Assembly (NCBI GenBank): GCA_029532625.1
Contig: JARFXM010000003.1
Coordinates: forward strand, 1,550,001 to 1,614,000
Length of the DNA: 64,000 nt
Origin: Lomentospora prolificans
Taxonomy: Eukaryota > Ascomycota > Sordariomycetes > Microascales > Microascaceae
Direction: 5' to 3'
A model generated the notes under the pieces. It made no database searches and was not told the origin of the DNA. It worked only from the letters and a program-made list of their open reading frames with translations. A program made the position numbers and the translations under genes. The stretch's first letter is position 1, and each line of letters starts with the position of its first letter. Positions 32,943-44,639 of the stretch are shown one piece after another.

Positions 32943-35900
32943 TTTCGGCGCTCTCTTGCCTTTTTCGTTACTTTTTCTTTCTCTAGGCAACGGGACGGCG
33001 ACCTTGGTATGGGTTTGCTTGTATAGCAGCCTATAGGCTGCCTCGATATGCCAAACACGCTATTAAGCCTATATGATGTAGACTTGGTGGGCGTGCGGTG
33101 GGCTGTGAGGCCTAAGCGAAAGCCGAGGTCTTGATAGGACGATAGGAGCCCTAGCGTGCCCTCTTACGAGTAATCTCGAGGGTACGGCAACTCCTGGGAC
33201 ATCTTCCGATGGACTGCAGCGCTGTACGGCGCTCGAAATAGCGAGCCATGCAGGGGGGCGTGTGTCTACCGCTTACAAGGTCAGCTAAATGTGGTCAGCT
33301 GGCATAGTTGTGGCTGGGGAGTGACTACTTGCCACTGCATCTGCACCGCGCGCTTTACGTGCCCTGCTGGGGCATACAACAAGATGTGCTAGGTCCGATT
33401 ACCCGTCAGGCCGTAGTGGATCCGAAAGCGCACTGCTTGGGGGCAACTTCTGACTTCATTGCATGCAATCTCTACAAAGGAAGGACAAAGAGGCTCTAAA
33501 GCCGCGGGGAATTGAAGGAGTGGACGACCGACGGCCATACCTGAGACACGAATTGATATCGTCAATGATGAACTCACCTCTATCGTCAGCCCCAAAAGTA
33601 GCGAGCCTAGCTTTGCGTGGGAAACGGGTCGTTTCCCCCGCCACGTGGCATAAAAAAGGATATCAACCTTTTTGGGGCTGAATATGGCATTCATTACCGT
33701 TCGGCCCTGGTTTTCTTCTCTTCTTTCCTCTGGTGAAATGGGACGCATCCTTTCGGGCTTTGCCGGGAGCTGAGGCCGTCAGCCACGTGGGATAGAAGAG
33801 GAATCCGAACTCTGTTCCTACTCCGTAACCTGATCTGGGATCCCGAGCGTCGGCGGAGGGGCGGCGAGCCTGGTTTTTGACGGATTTCTCTTCGCGTCAG
33901 TCACGGAAATAGAGGGATTGGATCGCTTCACCACGTGGCAATTGAAGGGAAGAGGGATTTTGAGGGTGTATCTGGGATCATTATAATTGCTTGAGAGCGG
34001 CATGAGATTCGAAACCTCGTGTGCTAGATGAGGATGTCCAAGGCGGTTTCCGACCACTGGGGGATTTTCTTCTCCGTCTTCCATTATGCCTTGGGCCGGA
34101 AAATATGGGGGGAAGAATGGGTTTGTGGGGCGTTGCATTGATGATTTGCAAGGCACGCTCCGAGTTTTCAAACTCCTTTGTGTAAATTGATCTTTTTGGA
34201 TGGATTTCTCGTGTATTCCCTATTGATCTCTCGTATTGGATATAACGGTTGTTAAAGAAGGCAGCAAGCGCTTTCCGATTTCCGTCTGTCTATGCGTCAA
34301 GAATCAAGGGCCGCCCGCTCTCCGTGCAAAAGGTCGTGTCTCCGATTACAAAGTGGCCGCCGGAGCAACGGATACTACGGACAGGATAAGTGGGAGAGAT
34401 TGGGGTTCGCTTAATGAACGGTATGTTCAAATTGATGATGCTCTATGAACTTGGCGTCCTGACTCTCTTGCTGCAATGCTAGAGTGGACGATGGTACCCT
34501 GATTCAAGTCGTTTGCCGATCGCTCTAGATCAAGCGATGCAGCCGAGGAGGCCCCCCCCGAGGATAGTGTCCTCCTTACAGCAGCCGACATGGAGGGCAA
34601 GGTAGATCGTGAACGACTACAAGGGATGCGAGACCCGGACCCCATTCAGTGGTCTTGTGGTTCGCGATAGCAGCGGCGGGCGGCATTCATGGACTTTCTT
34701 CCTGCCATTATAAGGCGAGGTGGTTTTGCTATGGAAAGAGCCCCGCGCGAGATTTAATCCGAAGTTGGAGAAATGAAGCGATCTCCACAAGCCTCGTGGC
34801 TTTGTTGAACCGTGCCCTATAGAGCAGGCTATATCCCCTCCCATAAAGGAGCGAGGCTTTTAATATCCATGGATTGATGGCTAGGACCATTCCGGCGTTA
34901 CTAAAAGAGTTTGGATGACCTATTTTACCACTCGTTTCCCTCATGGTTTTACCCGCTCGACCCTTGTGCAGTCTCCCATTGTGGCTGAACAATCTTTGCC
35001 GCGCCGTGTCCCGAACAGAGGACAAGTCGGACCAAATACCGCCTGGATGGATTGAAACAGGCGCCTTGCCCTCAATGCGCAGGCCGAGCCAGCTACGGGT
35101 GATTTTCTCTCTTGGATCTCCAAGTTCTTCAAGCTCAGGCAAGCTTGAAATGAGCGAGTCAGTCCTCATTCCCCAAAACTCAATCGATTTCCCCTTCTCC
35201 CTTCCTCGAATCCGCCAAGTGTCCGGCGTCGCATTCCGTACAAATACCAATACGACCTCCGCAGACTTGACCGTCCCAGCGGTTAAACAACCACCCTGGC
35301 CGGATGAAGCAACACACAACCCACAAACCAAACGGGGATTGATCGAGCACCGGAGACGTCACCTCCTCCAAATTAACAAATGTGGCTAATTTACAGCCAG
35401 CGACTGGTTCGCGTCGCCCATCGGAGGCACGCCCCGATAATCTGTGGTCTTCTCGTCTCTGGTCCGCTAGATTTCCCCATCCCACTTCCCCAAATTCTTC
35501 CCCTCTCTCGCTCCTTTACACCCCTCCAAGATGCCTCAAGTTCTGGGTCGAAGAAAGAAGGGGAACCTGTAGTTTATATGAAGTTTAACGCACCAATCGG
35601 TTAGAGACCTCGCTAATATATCGCCGTCGAGATTACAAACGATGAGAGCCACGCACACCCCCAACCTTTACAGAGAACCTGCATCTGTTTGCCGCGTAGC
35701 CTTAGTGGCCAGTCTCCCCATGGAGACTTTTGCAACATATACGCCCTGTTGATTATGTGCGCGTACCGAGAGTAGACAGAAAGAGACGGGCGGGAGCTCG
35801 CTCGAGTGGAGCCGGCCGGTGGGGGAGGAAGATATAACCTGCCATCAATCCAGCACCCTCCTTGCGGAGAGATTTCTCTTCTTGGCTTTTCTTTCTCCCC

Positions 35901-36026
35901 TTCTCATCGTGTCTGCTGTGGCTCGAGGTCTATATCGATCTTTTGGAAAATCCTGGACTGTCCTTTCATTTTTAGTACATTCTTTTCGTTGAGAATATCT
36001 CTCCGCAGAGTCACTCGTCAGTAACC
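32943..36026. other. 3.1 kb gene-poor stretch with E-box cluster
   Basis: No gene can be supported. Open frames at 34729-35331 (minus) and 34943-35389 (plus) overlap each other and lack good starts or motifs. The notable content is three CCACGTGG palindromes at 33641, 33783 and 33931. Confidence 0.45.
33641..33938. promoter_or_regulatory. three CCACGTGG (E-box) sites
   Basis: CCACGTGGCA at 33641 and 33931 and CCACGTGGGA at 33783, all within 300 bp. CACGTG is the bHLH core (Pho4, Cbf1, SREBP-like factors in fungi). Each site is a perfect 8-bp palindrome. No gene start is close: the nearest coding starts are over 2 kb away. Confidence 0.45.
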
Positions 36027-36918
36027 ATGCGTTTCTCCAAGATCTCCACCCTCATGGGCCTCGCCCTCGTGGCTTCTGCCCAAAAGGTCAAGTTCCGTAA
36101 GTCACACCTATGCAAAAGCTCAAATCCAGAGTACGAAAATTGGGGCTAACAAGACGGGCCCCAGTCCCCCTCGGTGACTCCATCACCGAAATCACCTGCT
36201 GGCGCGCCCTCGTGTGGGACATGCTCTCGGCCGAGGGTCTCGCCGACGAAGTCGACTTCGTTGGCTCCATGACCAACAACCCGCAAAACTGCCGCGCCCA
36301 GTCCCCCAACTTCGACACCGGCCACGAGGGTCACTCTGGCTGGCAGGCCGTCGACATCGCCAACCAGTACATCGATGGCTGGGTCGAGAAGACCGTCCCC
36401 GACATTGTCAATTTCATGCTGGGCACCAACGACGTGAACGGTGGCAAGACTGTGGCGCAGATTATTGGCGCTTATGACAAGATGCTTGCCTCGATGAGGG
36501 CGGCGAACCCTAATGTCAAGGTTATTGTACGTTGTTTCCTTTGCGCCCTCTCTCTCTTTTCTGATCTCTCCATGTTCCTCGGTAGACGGGGCCCGCGTGT
36601 ACAGCTGTGCATCGTAGGGGAACTCTGCTGATACTGCCTGCACAGATTGACAAGATCATCCCCCTCCCGTTCAAGAACGGCCCAATCGTCGAGGTCAACA
36701 AACTCATTCCCGGCTGGGTAGAGACCAACTCCACCCCTGAGTCCCCCATCGTCATCGCCGACTGTTCCGAGGACAACGGCTTCACCGCCTCTATGCTCCG
36801 CGACGGTGTCCACCCCAACGCCCAGGGCGACAAGGTCATGGCCGACCAAATCGGCCCCCTCGTCATCCAGTACGTCAAGGACGTCCTTGCAGCCCGCGAC
36901 GGAGGTGCTGCCGAGTAG
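36027..36918 (+). CDS. secreted SGNH/GDSL esterase, CE3 acetylxylan-esterase-like
   Basis: Three exons (36027-36096, 36165-36526, 36646-36918) give 234 residues. Residues 1-18 form a signal peptide (MRFSKISTLMGLALVASA). Splicing creates FLPLGDSITE with the catalytic Ser29. GTND (110-113) is the block III oxyanion motif, and DGVHPN (D197, H200) gives the catalytic Asp and His. The CWR after GDSITE, VDFVGS and the GHEGHSGW loop match carbohydrate esterase family 3, which deacetylates xylan. No carbohydrate-binding module is attached. Secreted enzyme acting on plant cell wall is inferred. The length agrees with stand-alone CE3 domains. Confidence 0.85.
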
Positions 36919-37411
36919 AGGGGTTCATATCCGGCTCGGTTCTTTTCTTTTCGTGTGCATCAATTGGTTCTTCTCTTTGGATGACGAAACATGCATTTGA
37001 AAATTGAAGAAAGGAAAAAATAAAAATAAAAAAAAAAGAAAATCAACACATGTAGATGTGTAAGATAGCTTGAACATAGCAAGTTTGGCCAGCAGCGGAT
37101 GTAGCAGCGAGGCTTTTACATATATTCGACTCTGATTGAAACAAAAAAAAAGAACCACTGTCAATCCAGTTCATCCTGGCTTGGCATGCTTTTTGAATTG
37201 AAGAGCGGCCTTTGAACAAGCGGCTCCTCAGCATTGTAGAACGAGAGCGCTGCCCGACTAAACGCGGGTGATTTATGAAACCACTGGAAGAGTAAAGATG
37301 AAAGCCGGAAGTAGTCACACGGAAAATCATGCACTGTACCTATCATGGCACTGAAGGGAAAAAAAAAAAAAAGAAAATTAGGTCACAGAGTCCAAAAAAT
37401 GAAGGTTCAAG
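36919..37411. other. intergenic
   Basis: The 3' region of the esterase gene, with an A-rich tract near 37010-37040. No gene is seen. Confidence 0.55.
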
Positions 37412-37495
37412 TGCACTATCCCGGAATCGAACCGGGGGCTGGTCGAATCTATCGGAAGATGGCAACGACCAAGTTTACCACTAACCCAATAGTGC
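37412..37495 (-). tRNA. tRNA-Gly(GCC), intron-containing
   Basis: Minus-strand cloverleaf: acceptor GCACTAT pairs with ATAGTGC plus A. The D arm is GGGTTAGTGGTAAAC, the anticodon stem GGTCG/CGACC with loop TTGCCA-T, and the T arm contains GGTTCGATTCC. A 13-nt intron (about TCTTCCGATAGAT) follows position 37. A T6 run downstream on the minus strand (plus-strand AAAAAA near 37394) is the terminator. Confidence 0.92.
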
Positions 37496-38039
37496 TTCTT
37501 GTTGACTTTGAAGGTCCTTATTGCAGTATAAACAGTGCTGACACAGGCGTGAGGGAGAATAGGGGAGAATCCTTTAGTGGGGTCTCAGCGGAAGTCCGCC
37601 AGCCGTGCAGCATCCACCCAGTCCCACGCACCAAGACAACGCAAGACAACGCAGATCCTACGATTGGGCCTCACAGGGGGAGGCCTGTTGCGCTTTAGCC
37701 AGCCTAGCGACCGTTGATCGGATCCTGTTTCTAAATTATGGTTCACGCGTCGGTTGTTTATTCCGCCGTTCTCCTCCTGCCTACGAATTCTCACGACGGA
37801 ACTACGATCATGGAATGAGGATGATGTCGGCTATCGGCGTCAGCCAAGATACCAATCAACGGGTAATATTTATTGCTCATGTAATATGGTACAGAATATC
37901 CCTGCCCTCCATCCGATAGGGCAGCGGAGAAAGAAGTTTAAACCTCATCACTAGTCCAGCATACATCCCACGACAGCCTAGTCATTGCTCCGCGGCCTAT
38001 GCGCGTTATTCCCATTTGTTCAATTCCAGCGCTGGGTAT
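37496..38039. other. intergenic
   Basis: No gene is supported. Frames across 37585-37919 on both strands lack motifs. Confidence 0.5.
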
Positions 38040-38839
38040 TTATGGTTCCTCCTCTGGAGCCGGCTCCTCAGCGACGGGCTCCTCGGGGGTGGGTTCGGTG
38101 GGATCCTCAGGAGCAGGCTCTTCCGGTTCAGCGGGTTCTTCAGGTGCAGGCTCTTCAGGCTCTTCAGGCTCCTCGGGAGCGGGCTCTTCACCCTCAGCGG
38201 GAGGAAACGGCGGGGGAAGTTGGGGCCTGGTCGGCGTCCCGGGCTCAGGCTCAGGCTGGGGCTCAGTAGGGGTAGGAGTAACTGGAATGGGAGCGACTCC
38301 ACCTGGCGCACCAGGAAATCCCGGTACAGCACCGAAGGCGGGGAGCGGGTAGCAGAGCAAGGGAGTAGCCCCGAAGAAGCCACCAAAGCCGCCGCCGGGG
38401 AAGCCGGGGACAATGGGGCCACTGGGAAGGCCAGGAGCGGGCTCGGTGGGAGCTATGATCTCGTTAGCCCTCCATACCCTCTTTCAGAGATGGATGAAGC
38501 GAACTTACCAGGCTCTTCAGGCTCAGCGGGTTCCTCAGGTTCAGCCGGCTCCTCAGGTTCAGCCGGCTCCTCAGGCTCACCCGGTTCCTCAGGAGCGGGC
38601 TCTTCAGGCTCAGCAGGCTCCTCAGGCTCGGGATCCTGGGGCTCGGGGGTGCCGATGACGGGCACATCAGGGTCGATGTCAGGGAGATCCGGAATGATCT
38701 CGCCAACATCGGGGAGGGGTACCTCGGGGACCTCAGGAACAGCCGGAGCATCCTCATCTTGACGCTTCTGAAGGGCAGGGCGACCTAGGGCGAAGCCCGA
38801 TAGGTACAACGAAAACAGAAGAACCCTGTTAATCGACAT
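38040..38839 (-). CDS. secreted Pro/Glu/Ala repeat protein
   Basis: Two exons (38839-38509, 38452-38040) give 247 residues, with a 56-nt GTAAGT...CATAG intron. The start at 38839-38837 gives a signal peptide (MSINRVLLFSLYLSGFALG), and a KR site at residues about 25-26 suggests Kex2 processing. Both halves are built of EEPAEPEEPAP-type units that make an extended, strongly acidic chain. Between them lies a short hydrophobic Gly/Phe/Pro core (PGFPGGGFGGFFGATPLL). This is a cell-wall or extracellular low-complexity protein and no enzyme family applies. The reverse strand reads as a Gly/Ser repeat and is a shadow. Confidence 0.72.
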
Positions 38840-40347
38840 CTTGGGCAATGATATGGGGTTTCGAGCGTAACGAGGATTGGACTCTCTCTGCTGCTGAAGG
38901 CTTGGCCGTGCACGAGAAGAAGTGATTGTCTGAGAATGAAAAAACCGGGAACCACTCCTCTGATTTATAGCTTTGGGCCCCGCCGGCACTTGGCATTTCG
39001 ACCTACATGGAGAAGCAACATGATCCGAGGCTTTTTGCCGTTCATTCCGCGCTTGGAAGTAAGCTGCCTAACCGATATATTGGCCATATCGCCGAGGGAC
39101 GGCCAGCGACCTACGGTATTCCGGTATAACCTCTGCATAGGTGGCGCCGATGCAGGTACAGGTTGCGCCATTGGTTTCTAACGCTTTGGTTGCACCGGAT
39201 GAAGAGGACGTCCTCGACACGAGCGGAGAGGGGAATACCTTATCGATTGATCGGCTCATTTAGGCGGGCTGCCAGAAAGGGAGGTCCACCCATATTAGAA
39301 CGCAATAATGACACTTCCATCATCTTTCATTTTCCCCTCCTTGCTCAGAAACGCAGAAAATTTCCTCATATTGTCGGAGCCAAAGAGTTGCGAACGCACT
39401 CTTGGTTCGAAAGTACCAGGAGTCCTCATATTTTGCTGACCCAGTATTCGTTCCAATCGAGCTCAAAGGTTCCTTCTAACCTCGACAACGCCACACCCGA
39501 TCGTCATACCAATTACAATAATGCCCGTGGACGGGTTGAATCAGTCGTTCAGAGTGGGGAAGCAATCTGCTTCTCTTTCTCCGAGCTTGATTCTTCCCCG
39601 GCCCCGCACTAATACCGGAATATTCCTAGATATTCTGTCACGCTGTCTTGCGCAGTCGCTCATTGGCCATGGCGCCATCTCGACCCGTGTATCACGGAAC
39701 GAATAGCGAAACAAGCTTCTGTACTTGAGGTACTCGCTTGATCACTTTGCAGCACACTTTTCGGTCCTGGTAATATCGGACTCAGGAGTCATGATCGGGT
39801 GGAAGTCATGAACTGCAAGGGTCGTTGGTCTGGTTGGCTTCTCATTGGCTGCCAGAAATCATTTGGCAAACATTCCTGGTCTGGAATCTCGTTTGTGTCA
39901 TGGTGCATCGACGACCTGAATGGTGGGAGGCGAACTTCTTAGCGTATCCGCGGGGATCGGTGGTCATCCCAGCGCATGTCACCAAGAAAGGTTCGAGCAT
40001 CGTGCCCCTGAAGATCGCCGCACGATTGCAATAGAGTTCAGCGCTGTGCAAGGCTTCCTTATGCTGATGTTCTGCATTCGCCGAACTGGTCTTTGCTTGA
40101 AAACATGCTGTTGTCTGGTAAAAGCAGGGCAGGAAAAGGTCGTAGATAACAACGACCTCTTGGACTTGAAATACAGTTCAGTTCGTCAATGACATTGATA
40201 CCTGGAAAGTCAACCAAGGCTCGGAGGCGTCGCTTCGGTATGGAATAGCGTCTCTCTCTCAGGAACCCGGGTTCAGAAACCCAAACATCAATATCGGGCG
40301 AGAATACGACATGCACCCTCTATACTAACTCTTCGTCTCCATCAAGT
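38840..40347. other. 1.5 kb gene-poor stretch
   Basis: Apart from the TATA box above, nothing is supported. A 149-codon plus-strand frame at 39163-39612 has no family resemblance. Confidence 0.45.
38963..38969 (-). promoter_or_regulatory. TATA box of the Pro/Glu repeat gene
   Basis: TATAAAT on the minus strand, about 125 bp upstream of the ATG. Confidence 0.45.
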
Positions 40348-40635
40348 TTAGCCGGGCTTCGCTCGGCAGATATCCCGCGCCGGTGAGGTAGGGTGCTTAA
40401 GGGCGGGGCTCCAAGGTGAGTGCGGGGGTAGAAATATGTTGAATTGACGTTTAGCGATGGATTTTGCCGGTGACTCGGCGATGGCTGTGCATCGATATGT
40501 CGCGACGATGCACGCGATGGTACACCATACGCGAAGGCCGGGGAATATTGTGACCCATGGGATCATGCTGGTGATTAAGAAGCGGAGAGGATGGCCAAGG
40601 AAGCGGTTTCCATTCGCCGGGCTATCGGGGCTCAT
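40348..40635 (-). CDS. possible small membrane protein, doubtful
   Basis: A 95-codon frame from ATG 40635-40633. It has one hydrophobic stretch (RFLITSMIPWVTIFPGLRVW followed by CTIACIVA). No homologue is recognised, and no intron or promoter signal supports it. It lies tail-side of the four-helix membrane protein gene on the same strand. It may be chance. Confidence 0.2.
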   Translation of the reverse strand: MSPDSPANGNRFLGHPLRFLITSMIPWVTIFPGLRVWCTIACIVATYRCTAIAESPAKSIAKRQFNIFLPPHSPWSPALKHPTSPARDICRAKPG

Positions 40636-40855
40636 GTCAAATTCATGATTCCCTGGTTCACGATGATGGAAGGACAATATATCGCTAGCGCTTTCATATA
40701 CTCAACGCCTTGAGACCAAAACAAGATACCAGGATTCAATCCATGGCTAGGAACTTTTCCTCCGCAGCCTCAACTCAGAAGTCAATAATCCCCCAATCCT
40801 GCGGCGATATGGGTCTATTCTACACGATGATTCCCTTCGCAGCGGTTTCCGCTCT

Positions 40856-41854
40856 CTACTCAGCCAATGTCCCATCTGCCGTAGATGAGGTGGGCGTGAA
40901 GGCGTTTTCCCACGTCATGGAAGAGGTCACCGATGCGCTGTCAAGACTTACGGTGTCAAGACCATGTGTAGCTCCGGGTGCGGAGCCACATTCGGTGGGC
41001 GGCTGGGGCATGGGGCCTTTTTCGTCTGTGTTTGAAGCGCGGTAGTCGCCAGTCGTGGATTGGGTGGGCTGGCGGCGGAGTGAAGCGAGGAGTCGTGTCG
41101 AGCGGGCGATGGTGTGAATATATGAAATGCTATAGGCGGTCCATTAGCAAGAGACGCGGTCCTGTGGCGACGTGCGCGGGGTTAAGGTACTTACGTGACG
41201 AGGATGGTTAGAATTAACGAGATTTTAGGAAGAGTGCACGAGGAGGGCAGCGCGTCGCCACTGTCGACCTTGCCGGGATGTGCAGACGCCGCTGCGTGGT
41301 GATAAGCTGAAAAGAACGGCTGTTAGATGATGGCTTTCACCGTCCGATCAAATCTGATGGTCACCTTTTAGGTTGCGACCGAGCGATCGCACTCGCCCAA
41401 GATTTGCGAGTGCGAATGCCTGCATTACAATGCAGAATGCATCCGCAACGATGACCTTTTTTAAGAACTGCGCCGATTTGTATCCGCCACGCAGTTTGCC
41501 AATGTAGGCTACGTACGTGGTCACGGCCAATGCGGTGGCGGCCTAGTATCATTAGCTCATAAACCAGCACCACCACCAATGGCCTTGTCTACAGCTGGCC
41601 AGCATAGAAGGCGGAAGATGTTCTGAGAGGAGAATTGTCCGACGCACACAGGTAAAAGCGCCGGGGAGGCAATGGGTCGAGCCTGTCCTGGTCGCCCTGA
41701 TGTAAATAGCCACAGGGACGGCAACGGCGAGGTTCGCTAGGAGTAGGAAGAGCTGGAGCCGCTTCGAGAGTTCGAGGCGGCTGGTTAGATGGGCCGGGCC
41801 ACGCCGCTCGGGGTCGTTGCGCTGGGAGCAGCGATGACGGCAATGGCGAGGCAT
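40856..41854 (-). CDS. four-helix membrane protein, unrecognised family
   Basis: Four exons on the minus strand (41854-41648, 41542-41365, 41306-41195, 41129-40856) give 256 residues; every junction is GT-AG and keeps frame. ATG context is AAAATGCC. Helices: LFLLLANLAVAVPVAIYI (about 34-51), AATALAVTTYVAYI (70-83), VIVADAFCIVMQAFALANLG (about 100-119), and ISLILTILVTISYIHTI formed across the last junction. The C-terminal ~85 residues are hydrophilic and Ser/Thr-rich, ending in DGTLAE. I cannot name the family. The first junction uses a GTGCGT donor and is the least certain. The gene is easily missed because no exon holds a long open frame with its own start. Confidence 0.55.
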
Positions 41855-41935
41855 TTTCGGACGTGATGTTACGATTGAGGGAAAGTGATCGCGTGCCGAG
41901 TCGACTGCTGCTTAAATCGACCCTCTCCTGCGAAA

Positions 41936-42000
41936 GGCAAAAAAGAAAACAAAAAAAAAAGGGGAAGAAAGAGAGAAAGAACGAAAGAAAAGAGAAGGGC
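41936..42000 (-). promoter_or_regulatory. CT-rich core promoter/leader of the four-helix protein gene
   Basis: About 65 nearly pure purines on the plus strand, that is a pyrimidine tract on the transcribed gene's sense strand, about 85-145 bp upstream of its ATG. CT-rich tracts before the start are typical of well-expressed filamentous fungal promoters. Confidence 0.4.
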
Positions 42001-43529
42001 AAATGCGCCAAGAGGTTGAAAGAAAGGCAACACAATTGACCTACGAAACTAGAGAAGGAGCGAAAGAGGAGATGGACACTAGATAAAGGGCGTTGTGCTC
42101 TCGATCGTATTGGCTATACGGTGCTGTCCCACAGTCCCCGAAACACGGATACGCGTAATGCAAACAAGAGGGTTTCCGAGAGCTGTCGGATAGACGCGTT
42201 GGAGTCGAGCCTAACTTTCACTAAGTTCGTATATTTACGTCAACGAATCTCTCCGAACTCTGTCGGTCGGGACTGTGAGTTTATTCAGGAACCAGCTCTG
42301 ACGACGTCCACAGTCCCGCGATTCTCTAACGAGTGAGATAGGATGTGAGGAACGAAAGGCGCGGCGGGGGCGGGGGGTTGAATCCTCCGTTGGTGCCCTT
42401 CCGCTTGGGTGTGGGCTCTTTTTGGTCCTGGACGGCCAGCGATTGAAAGCCAGGCCAGGACACGGGAGCAGGGCCAGCTATGCCTTTGGGGGCCATCTTT
42501 CTGGTCAACCTGGGCCATCCCTTCCCATAAAACTGGGCCATCTCTCACTTGCGTACGCCCGCCCTGGATATGCCAGGCTCCACGCGGCAGTGCAAAGACA
42601 AGGGGCAATAAACTCCCCGCTAGGAAGGGCATCGCTGCGCGTGTCATTGGACCATTCAGATCTCCGTCAGCCGCTAATCAGGAGCCATGAGGGGTAAAAG
42701 CGCACACGGGCCCGCTGCAGCCGATTACTAGCCAATTCCCACACTCGGTTCTTGTTCTGGCGATTTGTGGCGGCCGGTGGAAAACAAACTGGGAAACTGG
42801 CCAAAGGTCTCCCTTGGATACAAGTACAATGGCGTGGCGGAGTTCCGGGTTGGAGCGGGGGAGACTTTGTGCCGACTCGCCGATTGGTGTCTGCACAGAT
42901 CTTCCGGGCATGGTCAGCCGGGATATTCAATTGAGTTTTGGGAAATTGAAAGGAAGAGGATAGGCCGGGCGACCATGAATTGTAATGAAACGAAACTTTG
43001 ATAGCGATTTCGGCCGAGAAGAGCGGCCTCGATTCCCGGCGTTCTCGCCCAGTCCTCCTCTGCTCGGGGTTGCGCGCGGGACCTTCCGCCTTGGCATCCG
43101 GGAGTCTACCTGCACTAGCCAAGGATGGGAGACAGCTCTCCTGCCTTGCCACACCACAACCAGCTGCATGTTCCCGAGAGACGAGGCTTTGGACGAGCTC
43201 AGTACCATGAAAATGAGAGGCAAAATAAAATATACACAGCCGAAAAGAGACGACGAGGCAAAATTAGGCTACGGAGTGCCGCGAGTATGGGTTCGAGAGG
43301 AGATAGGCCACGATTCAGCTTGATTTGTATATTCATGCATCTCATACCGCTAGAGGGTATACTTCAAGACCTCTTCAGGGCTAGCCCACTGCTCCAATAA
43401 ATTCAGGAACGGCACCTGCGGTGTGACCTCCGTCCTGAATCCCTCTGCGGAATCTTTCTTGCATCCCTCAGCAACACGTTCGTCAGCCAGCCTTTCTTTA
43501 TCTAACCGAGCTACTTTTTCGGAACTCGC
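42001..43529. other. 1.5 kb gene-poor stretch
   Basis: Overlapping frames on both strands (42285-43223) lack good starts and motifs. Nothing is supported. Confidence 0.45.
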
Positions 43530-44289
43530 TTAGATGACGGGGAAATGGTTCATAGCAGAGTATGTCGCCGCCTCCAGAGGCTCACCCCAGTTCTCCTGCT
43601 TTAGCAAGTCGCAGGTGTCATCTACTGCATCTCCAATGCTCTCTGCTGTCACAACGATATCTATCTCACCAGCAATTGCCACGGTGCCCTTGTACCCGGC
43701 TCTAGGCTTATCAACTATCCGATCCGAGAACACCGAGGCCGCACCTCCACTTCGAGGGTGATCGACAGAGACAAAGGGGCCGTCGGGAGTTAGGTACTCG
43801 GGAAAGGCTGTTTACGATGAGGTTATGTGCGTTGGCGAGGTCGCCAGCCTGGGCTGGTCCGAGTGAGCCAGGGGTGTCGGATTGGCGTCCCGTTGGGGAA
43901 CTTGTTTGTCTGGTTCGAGTTGCCCGAGACAGAGACAGATTCAAACGGCGCATAGGGCCAGATGACGTACGACGATGCAGGAAGGACAGTCCCGTTCAAG
44001 TCTGCGGCCGGGTATATTCACGCGAGACATGGTGAGACCGCTAGGAACACCATAATTGTCGAGCTTGGTGGCCGGCTCTACCCGGAGGAGACTGCCTGGT
44101 GCTAGCTGGGCCGAACAGTCTAGAGAGGATGCTGTAGAAGGAGAAAGTAGCATCTGCGTGGGCTTCTGCTTCGTACTTTGCCAGGTTTTGGCAGGCTCCA
44201 TCGCACGTTGTGCTTTGTGGAAAGCCTTAGACTGCTGCACGGTGCAGACCGGCAGCGAGGAGAAGACGGGGTTGAGTGAAGTAGATCAT
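43530..44289 (-). pseudogene. broken secretory-lipase-type alpha/beta hydrolase
   Basis: The minus strand reads, in pieces across different frames, like a fungal secreted lipase-type hydrolase. The pieces are an ATG-initiated hydrophobic start at 44289, then LDNYGVPSGLTMSRV, LNGTVLPASSYVIWPYAPF, FPNGTPI.HPW, AQAGDLANAHNLIVN, FPEYLTPDGPFVSVDH, and DKPRAGYKGTVAIAGEIDIV. A stop TAA interrupts the first piece near codon 21, and at least three frame changes follow. The segment that normally carries the oxyanion region between WPY and the next block is missing. The usual GHSxGG nucleophile block reads DHPRSGG, so the catalytic Ser position is lost. This is a true decayed copy, about half of full length, and lies divergent from a second broken hydrolase. 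Confidence 0.6.
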
Positions 44290-44639
44290 GGTGGCGGCTG
44301 TGGGTGCGAGAGCTTGGGAAGCCTGTAGTCTAGTCCGGCAGTTCCGATCCAGGGTAGTGATACGCATCGTGTGCGCTGGGGAATTAAGCGCCAAGCAAAA
44401 AGGTTAATTTACGTTCGCCTTTTATGATATGTCTATCAACTGGTCGAAGGATACATAATCCGGGATTAATACTCATGCGTGGCTATTCTTTGGGGACTGG
44501 CAGAGCAAGGATCGTGCAGACGCGAATACTCCCTTGCATACGGCCTGGCCTTACTATCCAAGAAACGCATGCCGAATGCTATTACCCCGATTTGGAATTC
44601 CCTCGAAGATCCATGTACGCGGGGGCGGCCCGCCGCTTA
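44290..44639. other. spacer between two divergent broken hydrolase genes
   Basis: Presumably the former shared promoter. No intact gene is seen. Confidence 0.4.

Noticed and set aside
34729..35331. 200-codon minus-strand open frame in the gene-poor 33-36 kb stretch
   Set aside because: It begins at a TTG, has no ATG near the start, no domain motif or splice context, and overlaps an unrelated plus-strand frame of similar quality.
38500..38660. Short direct repeats that could suggest a CRISPR-like array
   Set aside because: They are coding repeats without distinct spacers, in a eukaryotic genome.
38016..38762. 248-codon plus-strand frame rich in Gly-Ser-Ala repeats
   Set aside because: It is the antisense of the Pro/Glu/Ala repeat gene. 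The repeat codons read as GSSGSAG on the other strand.
40939..40952. GTAAGTCTTGACAG within the last exon of the four-helix protein gene
   Set aside because: At 14 nt it is far too short to be spliced, and the frame is open through it.
42667..43152. 161-codon minus-strand frame
   Set aside because: It starts with GTG, has random-looking composition and no homology that I can recognise.
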